Notes: generated by a model from the letters alone, not told the origin. Shown: positions 1-12,803, counted from the stretch's first letter. The stretch is DNA of 64,000 bases from Sphaerisporangium siamense (GCF_014205275.1 NZ_JACHND010000001.1:1-64000); one strand, 5' to 3'. A program made the numbers and translations.

Positions 1-3429
<3,429 letters not shown>

Positions 3430-3534
3430 CAGATGTCCTTCCGAGGGCTCGCGGACTGACTACACGCACGCCAGACGACCGGGACTCAGAAGTTACCTAG
3501 AGAGACGGGTCGTCAAAGGGCAGCGCAAAGGGGC

Positions 3535-3563
3535 AGTGTAGCCGATAGGCATACACCTGTCCA
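3535..3563 (-). promoter_or_regulatory. Probable rpoB promoter
   Basis: Read on the minus strand, TGGACA (-35), a 17-nt spacer and TACACT (-10) match the housekeeping consensus TTGACA-17-TANNNT. This predicts a leader of roughly 100 nt before the TTG start of rpoB. A second box, TTTGACG, lies about 25 nt downstream, but I see no well-spaced -10 for it. Confidence 0.6.
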
Positions 3564-3886
3564 CTCCCGTCTCGCTCTGCGCTCCACGTTGGACGCAGCA
3601 TCGCCCGTCAGCGCCGAAACGTCAAGCCCGAGAGGCCCGGTTCGCGCGAACCGATGGCCGTCACGCTGGGTTTTCTTCCCTCAGGGAGCCAGAGCCCGAG
3701 CCGGATCCAGACGATACCCACGCGGCGGATCGGCTAACGCTCTGTCACTCCGAGGGTCGAAGGCTTACCCGCCATCGACGCTGTCGTGCCGTAATACCTG
3801 CCCCGGTTCGCGATCCTCAAACCCAAGCTTTACTAACAATTGAATAACGTGCCACGCCCGGACCGGTGCGGCCCGCCGGACATGAC
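3564..3886. other. Intergenic region upstream of rpoB, no gene seen
   Basis: Short open frames here lack ribosome binding sites and recognisable products. Nothing convincing was seen beyond the rpoB promoter immediately downstream. The composition is less GC-rich near 3830-3850 than in the flanks. Confidence 0.5.
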
Positions 3887-4456
3887 TCAGTTTGCCGGGG
3901 CGTTTCCGATCAAGGTCGACAACTCAGCCACCAACCAGTGGTCCTCGCCTCTGACCAGCACGAACCGGGCACGGCTCTGGAGGACCTGCCGCTGGGGTCG
4001 GCTCTCGCCCGGCACCACCTTGGTCGTTCCCATGTTGACGAACAGCAACACCTGCACCCGGTCCGGTGTGGCCGACTCCACGGCGGCCGCGGCCACCACC
4101 GCCTGTTGCACGGTCTGCTGACGTTTGACGGTGGGCGCGAGCGTCCGCGCGAGTTCGCGGTAGTTCTCGGCCAGCGTGCCGGTGGCGTACCCCCGCGCCC
4201 GGGCGAGGTCGGCGTCGATCGTGCGGTAGTCGTACGACAGCATGTCCGGCGCGTAGGCGCGTGCCGCCGCCAGCGCCTCGGCGGAGGCGGCCTCGCTCAC
4301 GCGGAGGTCGCGGAGGCGCAGATGACCCACCACCACCAGAACGGCCAGAACGGCCACCACGACCGCCGCGACGCCCGTCGCGAGCAAATAGCCGAGGGAC
4401 GCCCCACGACGGCGCTCGGGCCGCTCCAGGGCCGCGGAGAGCCCTTCGCCGGTCAC
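3887..4456 (-). CDS. Mce-associated-like membrane protein (second of pair)
   Basis: This 189-residue protein has one N-terminal membrane helix (about residues 22-44) followed by an outward-facing domain. It resembles the Mce-associated membrane proteins of actinobacteria, with the pattern of helix, coiled segment (LRLRDLRVSEAASAEALAAA), then an NTF2-like fold containing SYDYRTIDADL and ending HWLVAELSTL. The GTG start overlaps the stop of the upstream gene as GTGA, so translation is probably coupled; GGAG lies about 10 nt upstream. It is a divergent paralogue of its neighbour. No mce or yrbE genes are nearby, so the link to lipid import is by family only. Confidence 0.7.
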   Translation of the reverse strand: MTGEGLSAALERPERRRGASLGYLLATGVAAVVVAVLAVLVVVGHLRLRDLRVSEAASAEALAAARAYAPDMLSYDYRTIDADLARARGYATGTLAENYRELARTLAPTVKRQQTVQQAVVAAAAVESATPDRVQVLLFVNMGTTKVVPGESRPQRQVLQSRARFVLVRGEDHWLVAELSTLIGNAPAN

Positions 4457-4971
4457 GTCACCTGCTCCAGCTTCGACACCCACCACGCTCCACGGGTCTT
4501 GGTGACCTCCATGTTCCAGCGGTAGAAGCGCTCCTGCGGCGCCGTCTTGACGCCCTCCCAGCGGATCACCGAGTCGGCCACCACCAGCACCCGGGCGCTG
4601 GTCCCGCGGGCGTCGATCGACACCAGGCCGGCGGCGCGCACCACGCCGGTCTGGACGGCCTTGTTCCGCAGCGTCGCGGCCTTGAGCCGCTCGACGTCCC
4701 TGGCGTAGTCGCTCCTGGCCTGGCCGACGGAGGAGTCGAGCACCCGCCGCACGTCGCGGTCCAGGGTGCGGTGGTCGACGGCCATGAGCGTCAGGGCGTA
4801 GCGCTCCGCGGCCTGCACCGCGGCCGAACGGTCCCGCGCGGCGGCGCGGGCGGCGTCCAGGTCGGCGCCGACGCGCACCCAGGCGACGCCGAGGCCGGCG
4901 ATGAGGACGGCCAGCGCCGTCAGAACCAGCAGCCGTGTCCTTCGGGGGGAGCGAGCCGCGTGCAGCGCCAC
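4453..4971 (-). CDS. Mce-associated-like membrane protein (first of pair)
   Basis: This 172-residue protein has one membrane helix (about residues 14-35: TRLLVLTALAVLIAGLGVAW) and an extracytoplasmic domain with VDHRTLDRDVRRVL and a C-terminal RFYRWNMEVTKTRGAWWVSK. That layout is shared with Mce-associated proteins and with the gene downstream, suggesting tandem duplication. I placed the start at GTG 4971 because GGGAGG sits 5 nt upstream; an upstream ATG at 5172 lacks a site and would add low-complexity sequence. The two genes form a small operon between rpoB and rplL. The function is unknown beyond the family; a role in stabilising envelope lipid transporters is inference. Confidence 0.68.
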   Translation of the reverse strand: MALHAARSPRRTRLLVLTALAVLIAGLGVAWVRVGADLDAARAAARDRSAAVQAAERYALTLMAVDHRTLDRDVRRVLDSSVGQARSDYARDVERLKAATLRNKAVQTGVVRAAGLVSIDARGTSARVLVVADSVIRWEGVKTAPQERFYRWNMEVTKTRGAWWVSKLEQVT

Positions 4972-5229
4972 CTGTTCCTCCCATCGCCCGGTGACCGCCT
5001 CCGGAGGCGCCACGACGACCACGACGACCGGGACGCGCCGCGGCCCCCGGGCGGCCGGTCGCCGGATCATAACCCGGTATCGCGCCGCCCCGGCGGCGAT
5101 CACCGTTTTCTCACAGCCGCGCCGGAGCGGCGGCGCCGAGAGGCGATCCGGACCACCGCCCCACGGCGACATGTCCGGCGATGACTCTCATAAGAACCGT
5201 TGACACGCGCGAGGACCCCGGGCACACGG

Positions 5230-5269
5230 AAGGGGCGGCCCACCCGGCACCTGGGTGGGACCGCCCCTT
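5230..5269 (-). terminator. Terminator after rplL
   Basis: A 16-17 bp inverted repeat (AAGGGGCGGCCCACCC, 7-nt loop, matching arm with one bulge) lies 27 nt past the rplL stop. There is no U-run, as is common in high-GC actinomycetes. Confidence 0.75.
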
Positions 5270-5296
5270 CTCGACGTGCGGATCAGTCGCGCGAGG

Positions 5297-5689
5297 TCAC
5301 TTGACGGTGACGGTGGCGCCGGCGCCCTCCAGGGCGGCCTTGGCCTTCTCGGCGGCTTCCTTGTTGACCTTCTCCAGGACCGGCTTGGGAGCGCCGTCCA
5401 CGAGGTCCTTGGCCTCCTTGAGCCCGAGGCTCGTGAGGGCGCGGACCTCCTTGATGACCTGGATCTTCTTGTCGCCGGCCGCGTCGAGGATGACGTCGAA
5501 CTCGTCCTGCTCCTCGGCCTCCTCGGCGGGGGCGGCGGCGCCACCGCCACCGGGGGCGGCGGCGACCGCGACCGGCGCGGCGGCCTTGACGTCGAAGGTC
5601 TCCTCGAAGAGCTTCACGAAGTCCGCGAGCTCAAGAAGGGTCATCTCCTTGAACGCGTCGAGCAGCTCGTCGGTGCTGAGCTTCGCCAT
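5297..5689 (-). CDS. rplL: 50S ribosomal protein L7/L12
   Basis: This is the acidic ribosomal stalk protein that recruits and stimulates translational GTPases. The 130-residue protein shows the standard layout: an N-terminal dimerisation helix bundle ([20 protein letters not shown]), an Ala/Gly/Pro hinge with [15 protein letters not shown], and the globular C-terminal domain with [20 protein letters not shown] and the closing GATVTVK. It lies downstream of rplJ on the same strand, giving the usual L10-L12 unit, and is followed by a strong terminator. The ATG has GGAGG close upstream. Confidence 0.98.
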   Translation of the reverse strand: MAKLSTDELLDAFKEMTLLELADFVKLFEETFDVKAAAPVAVAAAPGGGGAAAPAEEAEEQDEFDVILDAAGDKKIQVIKEVRALTSLGLKEAKDLVDGAPKPVLEKVNKEAAEKAKAALEGAGATVTVK

Positions 5690-5796
5690 GGTGGTTCCTC
5701 CGTATGAATTGCAAAAACTTGGAACAGGTCCGCGGTACGCGGCTGAATCCCCTGCCGTGACGCTCTCGCGCCGTGCTTACTCCGCTTGCTCCGCGC

Positions 5797-6336
5797 TCAC
5801 TCGGCGGCGTCCGCCGTGCCGGACTCCTCGCGCTTGGCGCGCAGGGCCTCGGCGAGGCGGGCCATCTGAGTGGGCAGCGCGTTGAGGGTGGCGGCGGCCT
5901 GCGACTGCTTCGCCTTCAGCGCGCCGGCCAGCTTCGCGAGCAGGACCTCGCGCGGCTCCAGGTCGGCAAGCGTGTTGATCTGGGCCGGGGTCATCGACTT
6001 GCCGTCGACGACGCCGCCCTTGATGATCAGGAGGGGATTGGCCTTGGCGAACTCACGCAGCCCCTTGGCGGCCTCGACCACGTCGCCGCTGACGAACGCG
6101 ATCGCGGTGGGCCCCTGGAACAGATCGTCCAGGGAGTCGACCCCGGCCTGGTTGGCCGCGATCTTGGACAGCGTGTTCTTCGCCACGGCGAACTTCGCGT
6201 GCTCACCGAGTGAGACGCGCAGCTGCTTGAGCTGCGCGACGGTGAGACCGCGGTACTCGGTCAGGACAGCGGCGTTCGAGCTCTCGAAACGATCCTTGAG
6301 CTCGGCGACCGCGGTCGCCTTTTCCGCCCTCGCCAT
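5797..6336 (-). CDS. rplJ: 50S ribosomal protein L10
   Basis: This is the stalk base protein that binds 23S rRNA and anchors L7/L12 dimers. It has 179 residues starting [20 protein letters not shown], with GGAAGGAG 5 nt upstream of the ATG at 6336. The L10 core [20 protein letters not shown] and the Ala-rich C-terminal L12-binding helix are evident. It is co-transcribed with rplL about 107 nt downstream. A hairpin in the leader suggests autogenous control by L10-L12. Confidence 0.98.
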   Translation of the reverse strand: MARAEKATAVAELKDRFESSNAAVLTEYRGLTVAQLKQLRVSLGEHAKFAVAKNTLSKIAANQAGVDSLDDLFQGPTAIAFVSGDVVEAAKGLREFAKANPLLIIKGGVVDGKSMTPAQINTLADLEPREVLLAKLAGALKAKQSQAAATLNALPTQMARLAEALRAKREESGTADAAE

Positions 6337-6379
6337 GGGCCTCCTTCCAGATGTGCCGCCGGCGAAGTGCTCAAGGAGT

Positions 6380-6418
6380 CGGAAAAACAGAAAGGCCCCG
6401 GCGCAGGCGCACGGGGCT
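6380..6418 (-). promoter_or_regulatory. L10 leader hairpin / attenuator
   Basis: On the minus strand a GC-rich hairpin (AGCCCCG...CGGGGCC) is followed directly by TTTCTGTTTTTCC, about 45 nt before rplJ. The position and form match the ribosomal protein L10 leader family, in which excess L10-L12 complex binds the leader mRNA. The terminator-like tail suggests premature termination. The covariance signature could not be tested here. Confidence 0.6.
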
Positions 6419-6610
6419 CGCACACGGACGCGCGTGGGGAGGCCACGCGGGACGCCATATGGAAACTCGTATCACACCTGCGCTGGCCGTCCACGTCGTG
6501 GATCCTTGGGCCACCGAACCATGACAGGCTCGGCGACGACCGGCGGTCTTCGGCACTGGACACTTTACGTCCTCCTGCCTCCTGGCGCCAAATCGCGCCC
6601 CAGGCAGAAC

Positions 6611-6645
6611 GGCGCGCTCCGCGGAACCGTCCCGCGGAGCGCGCC
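6611..6645 (-). terminator. Terminator after the LppX-type lipoprotein gene
   Basis: A perfect 14-bp inverted repeat (GGCGCGCTCCGCGG, 7-nt loop, complementary arm) lies 15 nt beyond the stop of the lipoprotein gene. Confidence 0.75.
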
Positions 6646-6659
6646 GGCGCGGTCTCGCG

Positions 6660-7559
6660 TCAGCTACCGCCACCGGTGGTGTCACCGTCACCGGCCGGGA
6701 CGTTGCCGAAGTTGCTCGGCAGCTCCCCCACCTCGGCGGCCGGCGGCGGCGTGACCTCGGCCGCACTGTTGAAGTCGCCGAACGTCGAGGTCAGCTTGAA
6801 GCTCCCCTCGTTCTGGGCGCCGTTCATCTCGACCTTGCGCGGCAGGTTCTGCGCGTCGATCCAGGCGTCGAACTTCATGTCCTGGACGTTGGAGAGCTGG
6901 CCCTCCAAATTCTGCCGCAGCTCGGGCGCGAGCTGCTTGATCGCGTCGGCGACGACGAACGTGCCCTTGTAGTGGGTCGTCTCAACCCCGCCGACGGTCT
7001 CGGTGCCGGCCGTGGTGACGTCCTTGGATGTGGTCAGCATCTTGACGCTGGTCTGCAGGTCGACCTGCTGGGCCTGCCGCAGCAACTGGTCGACGTCGAC
7101 GCCGCCCTGCTGACCGGCCTTGGTCAGGTCGACCTTGATCCACGGCTTGGTGCCGCCCATGACCTTGCTGAGCATGTCCATCTTCAGGTACGCCGTGTCG
7201 CCGAGGAGGATCAGGCGGACGCCGCCGGGCACGTTCTGCCCGCCCACGCTGATCTGGTCGAGCTTGACGTCCGAGGCGATCTGAGGCTTCTGGTGGTAGA
7301 CCACCGAACCCTTGACGACGCCCGCCCCACCTGCGCCCCCAGCGCCCTCCTTGGGAGCCGTGAAGTTCACGACGAGCTGGGCGCTGTAGGAGTTCACGCT
7401 CTCGGCGCTCTTGGCGCTCTGCTGGAGCGTCTCGGCGGCGGAGAGCTGGACCGCGCCGAGGTCGGCCGACTGCCGCTGCGGCGTCTGGCCGCACGCTGAT
7501 ACCGCGATGAGCATGGCCGAGCCCACGGCCGCGATCACGGGGGTCATTCGCCGCTTCAC
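6660..7559 (-). CDS. LppX/LprAFG-like lipoprotein
   Basis: This is a 299-residue exported lipoprotein. The start is GTG 7559 with AAGGGA upstream, giving a positively charged n-region (KRR), a hydrophobic core and the lipobox VSAC with the lipidated Cys at 23. The mature part (YSAQLVVNFTAP, GDTAYLKMDML, WIKVDL, FDAWIDAQNLPRKVEM) fits the LppX/LprAFG half-barrel family that carries lipids or glycolipids across the periplasm in mycobacteria. Its place between rplJ and rplA is conserved in Streptomyces. It has its own terminator and a long leader. The cargo is unknown. Confidence 0.82.
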   Translation of the reverse strand: MKRRMTPVIAAVGSAMLIAVSACGQTPQRQSADLGAVQLSAAETLQQSAKSAESVNSYSAQLVVNFTAPKEGAGGAGGAGVVKGSVVYHQKPQIASDVKLDQISVGGQNVPGGVRLILLGDTAYLKMDMLSKVMGGTKPWIKVDLTKAGQQGGVDVDQLLRQAQQVDLQTSVKMLTTSKDVTTAGTETVGGVETTHYKGTFVVADAIKQLAPELRQNLEGQLSNVQDMKFDAWIDAQNLPRKVEMNGAQNEGSFKLTSTFGDFNSAAEVTPPPAAEVGELPSNFGNVPAGDGDTTGGGS

Positions 7560-7725
7560 TACCTGTCCCTTCGTATCCCCTGAAAGTGTTTCGACCCTAC
7601 GTGGGTGCACTACCCCGTGCGGCGCGTCAATCGCATGAATCACGGGCCCGCCCGGCGAATTCGCCTCCTATGGGCCCTCTGACCAGCGAAAAAGGGAAAT
7701 GTAGAAAGAGTGTGCAGAAACGGGA

Positions 7726-7755
7726 AAGGGCCCCCACCCGTGGGTGGAGGCCCTT
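7726..7755 (-). terminator. Terminator after rplA
   Basis: A near-perfect hairpin (AAGGGCCCCCACCC / GGGTGGAGGCCCTT) with a 2-nt apex lies about 50 nt beyond the rplA stop on the minus strand. A second GC-rich hairpin follows between it and rplA. Confidence 0.7.
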
Positions 7756-7806
7756 CACGCCCGCTCCCGGCGCGACGCGGCGCGCCGGGAGGACGACGGA
7801 CGGTCG

Positions 7807-8526
7807 TCAGGCGTCGAGCTCGGCGGTGATGCCCCGCGTCACGTTCGGGTCGACCGGGATGCCCGGGCCCATGGACGTGGAGAAGGTCACCTTCTTGAGG
7901 TAGCGCCCCTTCGCCGCGGACGGCTTGAGACGGATGATCTCGTCGAGCGCGGCGGAGTAGTTCTCCAGGAGCTGGCGCTCGGGGAACGACACCTTGCCGA
8001 TGATGAAGTGCAGGTTGGCGTGGCGGTCGACCCGGAACTCGATCTTTCCGCCCTTGATGTCGCTCACGGCCTTGCCCACGGCCGGCGTGACGGTGCCGGT
8101 CTTCGGGTTCGGCATGAGGCCGCGCGGGCCGAGGACGCGGCCGAGACGGCCGACCTTGCCCATGAGGTCGGGGGTGGCGACGACGGCGTCGAACTCGTTC
8201 AGGCGGTTGCCCTTGGAGATCTCGTCGATCAGCTCGTCGGCCCCGACGATGTCGGCGCCCGCGGCGCGGGCCTCCTCGGCACGGTCACCGGTCGCGAAGA
8301 CCAGGACCCGGGCGGTCTTGCCGGTGCCGTGCGGGAGGTTGACGGTGCCGCGGACCATCTGGTCGGCCTTGCGGGGGTCGACGCCCAGCCGCAGGGCGAC
8401 CTCGACGGTCGCGTCGAACTTGGTGACCGAAGTGGTCTTGGCCAGCCGGGCCGCGTCGACAGGGCTGTACAGGTTCTCCCTGTCGACCTGCTGATCGGCG
8501 TTGCGGTAGGTCTTGCTGCGCTTCAC
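7807..8526 (-). CDS. rplA: 50S ribosomal protein L1
   Basis: This is the large-subunit protein that binds 23S rRNA at the L1 stalk and assists release of deacylated tRNA. The full length is 239 residues from ATG 8526 ([20 protein letters not shown]), with an AGGAG-type site 6 nt upstream. It carries the L1 signature around [15 protein letters not shown] and ends [18 protein letters not shown]. It is downstream of rplK, about 100 nt away, in the usual L11-L1 operon. In many bacteria L1 represses this operon. Confidence 0.98.
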   Translation of the reverse strand: MKRSKTYRNADQQVDRENLYSPVDAARLAKTTSVTKFDATVEVALRLGVDPRKADQMVRGTVNLPHGTGKTARVLVFATGDRAEEARAAGADIVGADELIDEISKGNRLNEFDAVVATPDLMGKVGRLGRVLGPRGLMPNPKTGTVTPAVGKAVSDIKGGKIEFRVDRHANLHFIIGKVSFPERQLLENYSAALDEIIRLKPSAAKGRYLKKVTFSTSMGPGIPVDPNVTRGITAELDA

Positions 8527-8626
8527 GTGCCTCTCCTTGTGGAGTTCGTGGTCGTGGGCCAGCGCGTGGCCCTCCCACGGTCATGTGCTGGTTCGCGGTG
8601 CCGCGCTCGGCGGCTCGGGGCCGCGG

Positions 8627-9058
8627 TCAGTCCGCGATGGTGATGCCCATCGACCGGGCGGTGCCGGCGATGATCTTCTCGGCCGCCGCGATGTCGTTGG
8701 CGTTGAGGTCGGGCATCTTCGTCTCGGCGATCTGGCGCAGCTGCTCCTTGGTGAGCTTGCCCACCTTGTCGCGAAGCGGGTTGGCGCTGGCCTTGTCGAC
8801 GCCCGCGGCCTTCTTGATCAGCTCAGGCGCCGGCGGCGTCTTCGTGACGAAGGTGAAGCTGCGGTCTTCGAAGATGGTGATCTCGACGGGGATGATGTTC
8901 CCCCGCTGGGCTTCGGTCGCGGCGTTGTACTGCTTCACGAAGTCCATGATGTTGACGCCGTGGGGGCCGAGCGCCGTACCGACCGGCGGCGCGGGCGTGG
9001 CCTGGCCGGCGGGGAGCTGGACCTTGACCAGGGCCGCGATCTTCTTCTTTGGAGGCAT
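8627..9058 (-). CDS. rplK: 50S ribosomal protein L11
   Basis: This protein organises the GTPase-associated centre of 23S rRNA. It has 143 residues beginning [20 protein letters not shown], with GGAG upstream of ATG 9058. The Pro-rich N-terminal thiostrepton-contact segment ([19 protein letters not shown]) is intact. The C-terminal rRNA-binding domain carries [20 protein letters not shown]. It is transcribed with rplA and follows nusG. Confidence 0.98.
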   Translation of the reverse strand: MPPKKKIAALVKVQLPAGQATPAPPVGTALGPHGVNIMDFVKQYNAATEAQRGNIIPVEITIFEDRSFTFVTKTPPAPELIKKAAGVDKASANPLRDKVGKLTKEQLRQIAETKMPDLNANDIAAAEKIIAGTARSMGITIAD

Positions 9059-9238
9059 TTCTACTCCGGGTCCTTGACTGCTGCCTGACCCCGCGGGACG
9101 CGGGGGCCCCGAGGGCACGCGCGGGCCACCAAGGGGCCTGCTTCCTCGGGATTTCACCCCGCGGGCGGCGGTACGCCGGCCGCGGGGACGAGTTATCAGT
9201 GTATGCGCGCCGTCAGATCACCGAGACCCGACCGTGGG

Positions 9239-10012
9239 TCAGATCTTGGAGACCTGGTTGAACGACAGCTCCACCGGGGTCTCACGGCCGAAGATCGACA
9301 CGAGCACCTTGAGCTTCTGGGACTCGGCGCTGATCTCACTGACGGTGGCGGGGAGCGTGGCGAACGGGCCGTCCATGACCGTGACGGACTCGCCGACCTC
9401 GAAGTCGACGGTCGCGGCGGCGGCCTTGGCGGTGGTGGTCTTGGCCTGCTCGGTCGGCTCGGGCGCGAGCAGCTTGGCGACCTCGTCCAGGTTCAGCGGG
9501 CTCGGGCGGTTGGACAGGCCCACGAAGCCCGTGACGCCGGGCGTGTTGCGCACCGCGGACCAGGACTCGTCGGTCAGGTCCATGCGCACCAGGACGTACC
9601 CGGGCAGGACGCGCTCTTTGACCGGGGTGCGCTTGCCACCCTTGATCTCGGTGACGGTGTGCACCGGGACCTCGACCTGGAAGATGTAGTCCTCCATGTT
9701 GAGGGACTGGGTGCGGGTCTCGATATTGGACTTCACGCGGTTCTCGTAGCCCGCGTAGGAGTGGATGACGTACCACTCGCCGGGCAGGCCGCGCATCGCG
9801 CGCTTGAACTCTTCGACGGGGTCGACGTCGGGAACGAGATCGCCGTCTTCGTCGGCGGCGCCTGCGGAGGCGGCGACGGCGTCACCCTGCTCCTCCACGG
9901 CGTCACCGGGAGCGCCGGCCTCGCCGGACTCCTCGGTGATCTCGATCGCCTCTTCCGGCTTTCCCTCCCACTCTTCGTGGGAAGCGCCGGCCGACAGCGG
10001 GGACTCGGACAC
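9239..10012 (-). CDS. nusG: Transcription termination/antitermination protein NusG
   Basis: NusG binds RNA polymerase and couples it to Rho or to ribosomes. The 257-residue protein has a long acidic N-terminal extension (about residues 1-75, rich in Glu/Ala) typical of actinobacteria. Next is the NGN domain ([31 protein letters not shown]) and a C-terminal KOW domain ([20 protein letters not shown]). The start is GTG 10012; its ribosome site is weak (AAAGAG), and the extension makes the exact start less certain. It follows secE with an 83-nt gap. Confidence 0.96.
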   Translation of the reverse strand: MSESPLSAGASHEEWEGKPEEAIEITEESGEAGAPGDAVEEQGDAVAASAGAADEDGDLVPDVDPVEEFKRAMRGLPGEWYVIHSYAGYENRVKSNIETRTQSLNMEDYIFQVEVPVHTVTEIKGGKRTPVKERVLPGYVLVRMDLTDESWSAVRNTPGVTGFVGLSNRPSPLNLDEVAKLLAPEPTEQAKTTTAKAAAATVDFEVGESVTVMDGPFATLPATVSEISAESQKLKVLVSIFGRETPVELSFNQVSKI

Positions 10013-10095
10013 GGTGGCTCTTTCTTCTCTCGACGATGTTGCGATCTTCGGCCGCCCCAGAACTCAGGGCGGGTTGTCGCGTAGCGACGGCAGGA

Positions 10096-10347
10096 TCAGC
10101 CGAAGACCGCCAGCACACCCTTCGTGAGCAAGGCGTCCACACCCGCCACGATCCCGACCATGATCAGAACAAAGACGAGGACAATTGTGGTGTAGGAGAT
10201 GAGATCCTTGCGCGTCGGCCAGATGACCTTACGAAGCTCGGCGACGATCTGCCGATAGAAGAGTGCCGGCGAAGTGCGCTTCTTAGCGGGGCGGCCGGTC
10301 GGCTTGCTCGGCCTGTCCGCGGCCTCGCCACGTGTGTCGATCGCCAC
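10096..10347 (-). CDS. secE: Preprotein translocase subunit SecE
   Basis: SecE is the essential clamp subunit of the SecYEG channel. The 83-residue product has a short cytoplasmic part, the conserved amphipathic segment FYRQIVAELRKVIWPTRKDL, and one C-terminal membrane helix (TTIVLVFVLIMVGIVAGVDA), the single-helix form seen in Gram-positives. I chose GTG 10347 because GAGG lies 3-4 nt upstream; a GTG nine bases upstream has no site. It follows tRNA-Trp and precedes nusG, the classical trpT-secE-nusG order. Confidence 0.95.
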   Translation of the reverse strand: MAIDTRGEAADRPSKPTGRPAKKRTSPALFYRQIVAELRKVIWPTRKDLISYTTIVLVFVLIMVGIVAGVDALLTKGVLAVFG

Positions 10348-10422
10348 AGTCCTCACCTGATCCGTCGTTCCTACGCAACTTTGCGGCGGCTTACACGCCA
10401 TCGGTGCGCGGACCGCACTTCG

Positions 10423-10495
10423 CAGGGCACGAGGGACTCGAACCCCCAACCGCCGGTTTTGGAGACCGGTGCGCTACCAATTGCGCTAGTGCCCT
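10423..10495 (-). tRNA. trpT: tRNA-Trp (anticodon CCA)
   Basis: This is a 73-nt cloverleaf on the minus strand. The acceptor arms AGGGCAC/GTGCCCT pair over 7 bp with discriminator G. The anticodon stem CCGGT/ACCGG encloses the loop CTCCAAA (anticodon CCA), and the T arm contains GGTTCGAGTCC. No CCA is encoded. It lies about 75 nt upstream of secE and may be processed from a common transcript. Confidence 0.97.
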
Positions 10496-10705
10496 CTGCC
10501 GTGAACCACCTTACCCCGAGCAGTCGGGGGCGCGTTGCTCACTAGTTGCAGAAGTGTACGGGTGAATGGGCCTCACGTCGAACCAACGCGGCAAGCAGGC
10601 CGCGGCGATCCGCCGGCGCGCGCGCGTCACGCGCGTCGTCCCACGTCGCGGCGGGGGCGGGAATATGCGGCGACGATGGTCCCGGGCGTCTGGAACCATG
10701 GAGGT

Positions 10706-11911
10706 ATGACCCGTCCTCGCATCTCAGCGCGCATTTCCGCGATCTCCGAGTCCGCCACGCTCGCCGTCGACGCCAAGGCCAAGGCGATGAAGGCCGCCGG
10801 CCGGCCGGTCATCGGCTTCGGCGCCGGCGAGCCGGACTTCCCGACGCCCGACTACATCGTCGAGGCCGCCGTCGAGGCCTGCCGCACCCCGAGGTTCCAC
10901 AAGTACACGCCGGCCGGGGGGCTTCCCGAGCTCAAGCAGGCCATCGCCGACAAGACCCTGCGCGACTCGGGCGTGGCGGTCGAGGCGGCCCAGGTGCTGG
11001 TCACCAACGGCGGCAAGCAGGCCGTCTACGAGGCCTTCGCAACCCTGCTGGACCCGGGCGACGAGGTCATCGTCATCGCGCCGTACTGGACGACCTATCC
11101 GGAGGCCATCAAGCTCGCCGGCGGCGTCCAGGTGGACGTCGTGACCGACGAGTCGACCGGCTACCTGGCCTCGGTGGAGCAGTTGGAGGCGGCGCGCACC
11201 GAGCGCACCAAGGTGCTGCTGTTCGTGTCCCCGTCCAACCCGACCGGCGCGGTGTACTCCCCCGAGGAGGTCGAGGCCATCGGCCGCTGGGCCGCCGAGC
11301 ACGGCCTGTGGGTGGTCACCGACGAGATCTACGAGCACCTGGTGTACGGGGGCGTCCGATTCACCAGCATCGCCGCGGCCGTGCCCGAGCTCGCTGACCG
11401 CGTGGTCGTCCTCAACGGCGTCGCCAAGACCTACGCCATGACCGGCTGGCGGGTGGGCTGGCTGATCGGCCCGAAGGACGTCGTGAAGGCCGCGACGAAC
11501 CTGCAGTCGCACGCCACCTCGAACGTCTCCAACGTCTCGCAGGCCGCCGCGCTCGCGGCCGTGTCGGGCGACCTGTCGGCGGTGGCCCGCATGCGCGAGG
11601 CGTTCGACCGGCGGCGCCAGACCATCGTGCGCATGCTGAACGACATCCCGGGCGTCGTGTGCCCCGAGCCCTTCGGCGCGTTCTACGCCTACGCCTCGGT
11701 CAAGGAGCTTCTCGGCAAGGAGATCCGGGGCGGCCGGCCGCGGACGTCGGCCGAGCTGGCCGAGCTGGTGCTGGAGGAGGCCGAGGTCGCCGTGGTGCCG
11801 GGCGAGGCGTTCGGCACGCCGGGCTACTTCCGCCTGTCCTACGCGCTGGGCGACGACGACCTCGTCGAGGGCGTCAGCCGCCTCGGCAAGCTGCTGTCCG
11901 AGGCCCACTAG
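10706..11911 (+). CDS. aspC: Aspartate/aromatic-type PLP aminotransferase (class I)
   Basis: This pyridoxal-phosphate aminotransferase probably interconverts aspartate and oxaloacetate with 2-oxoglutarate/glutamate. It has 401 residues from ATG 10706. It shows [13 protein letters not shown], the PLP-contact motif [10 protein letters not shown], the Schiff-base Lys241 in [16 protein letters not shown], and a C-terminal GYFRLSYA holding the substrate-carboxylate Arg. The short T spacer after GGAGG makes the ribosome site unusual, so leaderless or atypical initiation is possible. Genes at this position in Streptomyces are annotated as aspartate aminotransferase; the substrate is inferred from family. 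It is followed by a very strong terminator. Confidence 0.9.
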   Translation: MTRPRISARISAISESATLAVDAKAKAMKAAGRPVIGFGAGEPDFPTPDYIVEAAVEACRTPRFHKYTPAGGLPELKQAIADKTLRDSGVAVEAAQVLVTNGGKQAVYEAFATLLDPGDEVIVIAPYWTTYPEAIKLAGGVQVDVVTDESTGYLASVEQLEAARTERTKVLLFVSPSNPTGAVYSPEEVEAIGRWAAEHGLWVVTDEIYEHLVYGGVRFTSIAAAVPELADRVVVLNGVAKTYAMTGWRVGWLIGPKDVVKAATNLQSHATSNVSNVSQAAALAAVSGDLSAVARMREAFDRRRQTIVRMLNDIPGVVCPEPFGAFYAYASVKELLGKEIRGGRPRTSAELAELVLEEAEVAVVPGEAFGTPGYFRLSYALGDDDLVEGVSRLGKLLSEAH

Positions 11912-11951
11912 AGGCGCACTAGAGGCGCACCGGCCGCCACGCGGCACGCGA

Positions 11952-11990
11952 GCCGAAGGCCCCGGACCACGCCGGTCCGGGGCCTTCGGC
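11952..11990. terminator. Bidirectional terminator
   Basis: A perfect 17-bp inverted repeat with a 5-nt loop (arms GCCGAAGGCCCCGGACC / GGTCCGGGGCCTTCGGC) sits between the convergent aminotransferase and anti-sigma-like genes and probably serves both. Confidence 0.85.
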
Positions 11991-12002
11991 GTGTCGCGGT
12001 GG

Positions 12003-12803
12003 TCAGCGCGTGGCGCGGACGCCGCCGGCGATCGCCCGCAGCTCGTGCCGGGTGCGCTCGGGGCCGAGGCGCTCGGCCATGGGCGGGCTCATCATGACCT
12101 CGACCGCCGTTCCGGAGCCGAGCGTCCACAGGATCGTCGGCGTGCCCGCGTCGGTCACCTCCGACCCTTCGCCGAGGCTGGCGATCACGCCGTCGGCGCC
12201 CCGCACCGACACCTTCTCGGACCGCTCGTCCCTCCGGTACTCGGCGAGCAGCGTTTTCATCCGCTTCGCGGCGCCTTTCTCGAAGACGACGATCTGCACG
12301 CTGTATTCGCCGGGCGCCTGTTCCGGGCTGACGTACGTGGTCGTGTAACTGGTCGTCCCGAATCCATTTTTCCCTGACCATTTACCCCATATAAGTCCGT
12401 CCGGAAGATAGCCCACCCGGATTCCGCCGAACGCGCGCCCGTCGCCGAGATCTCCGAGATCCTGCGGCAGCTTCACCTCGTCCGGCGCGGGCGACTCCTC
12501 GGCCGGCGGGGGCGTGGCCACCTCCACCAGGTCCTGGCCGCTCTCCGACGGATCATCCGAGGGCGTCACCTGCCCGGCGGGCGGGCCTCCGGTCGCCGGG
12601 TGCGCGGCGTCTCCCGAGGTCAGCGCCGCGTAGGCGGGGAACGCCGCCGCCGCGACCACGGTCAGTGCCGCGGCCCCCGCGACGCGGAACCGCACCGTGT
12701 GCGCGCGGCTCCGCCTGCGCACCTCCCGCCCCATCATCGCCGGGGCGCGCACGTCCGCGACATGGGCGGACATGGCCTCCTTGAGGGCCTCTTCGACGTT
12801 CAT
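12003..12803 (-). CDS. Membrane protein paired with an ECF sigma factor (putative anti-sigma)
   Basis: This 266-residue protein has a short cytoplasmic N-terminus (VEEALKEAMSAHVADVRAP), one membrane helix (about residues 42-61), a Pro/Ser-rich spacer and an extracytoplasmic domain (GGIRVGYLPDGLIWGKWS, YSVQIVVFEKG). Its ATG overlaps the stop of the sigma gene as ATGA, so the two are translationally coupled. Such sigma-adjacent single-pass proteins usually act as anti-sigma factors or sensors. No HxxxCxxC zinc motif is visible, so direct sigma binding is inference from context. Confidence 0.7.
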   Translation of the reverse strand: MNVEEALKEAMSAHVADVRAPAMMGREVRRRSRAHTVRFRVAGAAALTVVAAAAFPAYAALTSGDAAHPATGGPPAGQVTPSDDPSESGQDLVEVATPPPAEESPAPDEVKLPQDLGDLGDGRAFGGIRVGYLPDGLIWGKWSGKNGFGTTSYTTTYVSPEQAPGEYSVQIVVFEKGAAKRMKTLLAEYRRDERSEKVSVRGADGVIASLGEGSEVTDAGTPTILWTLGSGTAVEVMMSPPMAERLGPERTRHELRAIAGGVRATR

